Source of the DNA: Sphaerotilus microaerophilus
GTDB lineage: Bacteria > Pseudomonadota > Gammaproteobacteria > Burkholderiales > Burkholderiaceae_C
NCBI RefSeq assembly: GCF_023734135.1
Contig: NZ_AP025730.1
Span: 310,001 to 374,000, forward strand
Direction: 5' to 3'
Length of the DNA stretch: 64,000 bases
Below are positions 63,642 through 64,000 of this stretch, one piece after another. The translations under genes were made by a program, and so were the position numbers. How positions within the stretch are numbered: the first letter of the stretch is position 1; each line of letters starts with the position of its first letter. The notes under the pieces are model-generated. The model had not been told where the DNA came from and did no database searches. It saw nothing but the letters and a program-made list of their open reading frames with translations.

Positions 63642-64000
63642 GATCCGAAGCCGATGTGCTGGAGGAAGGATTTCTGGAAGTCGGAGCGGGTGCTGAGCTC
63701 CACGTAGCGGGCCTGCCGGGCGATCTGGGCGGCGCGTGCGCGGCGCTCGCGGCTGCTGAGCATCTGCTGCACGCCCAGGCCGGCGGCGTTGCCGACCTGC
63801 TGGAAACGCGAAGTGCCGTCGGGCGCAGGTGGCAGCGGCGGCAAGAGGCCGATCGCTCGGGCGCTCTCGACGCGGATGTAGGCGCCGAAGGCCCCGGCGA
63901 TGACGAAGCGGTGAATCTGCGACTCGTCCAGCCCCGCCTCGGCGCAGAGCAGCTTGACGCCGGTGCGGATGGCCGACTTGGCCAGCTGCACCGCACGCAC
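63638..64000 (-). CDS. Corrinoid-activating ASKHA-domain protein (RACo-like), C terminus only
   Basis: Only about 120 C-terminal residues are visible; the frame runs off the right edge. RAVQLAKSAIRTGVKLLCAEAGLDESQIHRFVIAGAFGAYIRVESARAIGLLPP (in pieces), then QQVGNAAGLGVQQMLSSRERRARAAQIARQARYVELS, matches the terminal part of reductive activators of corrinoid proteins (DUF4445, ASKHA). They use ATP and electrons to rescue oxidised cobalt(II) corrinoids. It is coupled to the methyltransferase downstream by ATGA. Confidence 0.88.
   Translation of the reverse strand: MRAVQLAKSAIRTGVKLLCAEAGLDESQIHRFVIAGAFGAYIRVESARAIGLLPPLPPAPDGTSRFQQVGNAAGLGVQQMLSSRERRARAAQIARQARYVELSTRSDFQKSFLQHIGFGS

Overview
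The window is GC-rich (about two thirds G+C by eye), densely coded bacterial chromosome. Gene content and protein flavour point to a betaproteobacterium of the Burkholderiales, probably near the Leptothrix/Sphaerotilus/Rubrivivax/Ideonella group. The pointers are a Bug-family (TctC) periplasmic binding protein, the lptA-lptB-rpoN string, a D-amino-acid aminotransferase followed by a DUF493 gene, DUF2788 and DUF2189 membrane proteins, and betaproteobacterial-style intergenic palindromes. No rRNA, tRNA or CRISPR array was seen, and no insertion sequence was recognised.

Layout. (1) 1-6.2 kb is accessory: two paralogous proteins built of 48-residue repeats, a TIR-domain membrane protein overlapping the second by ATGA, then an ImmA/IrrE-type protease and DUF4411 PIN-like toxin pair. 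(2) 6.2-9.7 kb holds an anti-sigma/ECF sigma pair, a DUF3455 lipoprotein, a hydratase of the 2-keto-4-pentenoate family and a small membrane protein. (3) 9.7-18.4 kb is a complete homoprotocatechuate meta-cleavage operon on the minus strand (hpaG1, hpaG2, E, D, F, H, I), extended by a class II aldolase and a ketopantoate-reductase-like gene. A divergent MarR regulator (hpaR) and a clear operator lie at its head. (4) 18.4-25.3 kb holds housekeeping genes on the minus strand: rpoN, lptB, lptA, dsbA, a SPOR protein and argS. (5) 25.4-33.9 kb holds a Ser/Thr kinase fused to a cyclic-nucleotide-binding domain, a PsiF-repeat protein, HemJ-like, VanZ, 2Fe-2S and hydrolase genes, the PBP5-type carboxypeptidase dacA, a D-amino-acid aminotransferase, DUF493, DUF2788 and DUF2189.

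(6) 34-44.4 kb holds a CI-like DNA-binding protein, two small proteins, an HDOD protein, fadD, a sensor kinase, a SET-domain protein, a Cys/Met-metabolism PLP enzyme and an unusual hybrid signalling protein that has lost its kinase core. (7) 44.4-51.9 kb holds a rhodanese, then a LysR regulator divergent from an HMG-CoA-lyase-like / CaiB-BaiF CoA-transferase / Bug-protein operon, a DsbA-like oxidoreductase and a secreted alpha/beta hydrolase with a beta-helix-like tail. Two homologous intergenic elements with DnaA-box-like motifs at the same spacing lie at 41.0 and 49.9 kb. (8) 52-58.7 kb is a defence island: a HTH regulator divergent from a type III restriction-modification pair (mod, res) with two perfect palindromes between them, an orphan MNT nucleotidyltransferase and a TacA/TacT-type toxin-antitoxin pair. 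The target-recognition part of mod is strikingly AT-rich. (9) 58.7-64 kb holds an AsnC/Lrp regulator divergent from a phenylpyruvate/indolepyruvate decarboxylase, an orphan AbrB-type protein, and a translationally coupled run on the minus strand: corrinoid-activating ASKHA protein (cut by the window edge), methyltetrahydrofolate:corrinoid methyltransferase and amidohydrolase.

Themes. Aromatic catabolism recurs: the hpa operon turns homoprotocatechuate into central metabolites, and the decarboxylase at 59.4 kb could feed phenylacetaldehyde-type compounds toward it. Accessory defence and toxin loci sit at 1-6 kb and 52-58.7 kb. The best candidates for something undescribed are the repeat-protein/TIR module, the kinase-less hybrid protein and the duplicated DnaA-box-like elements.
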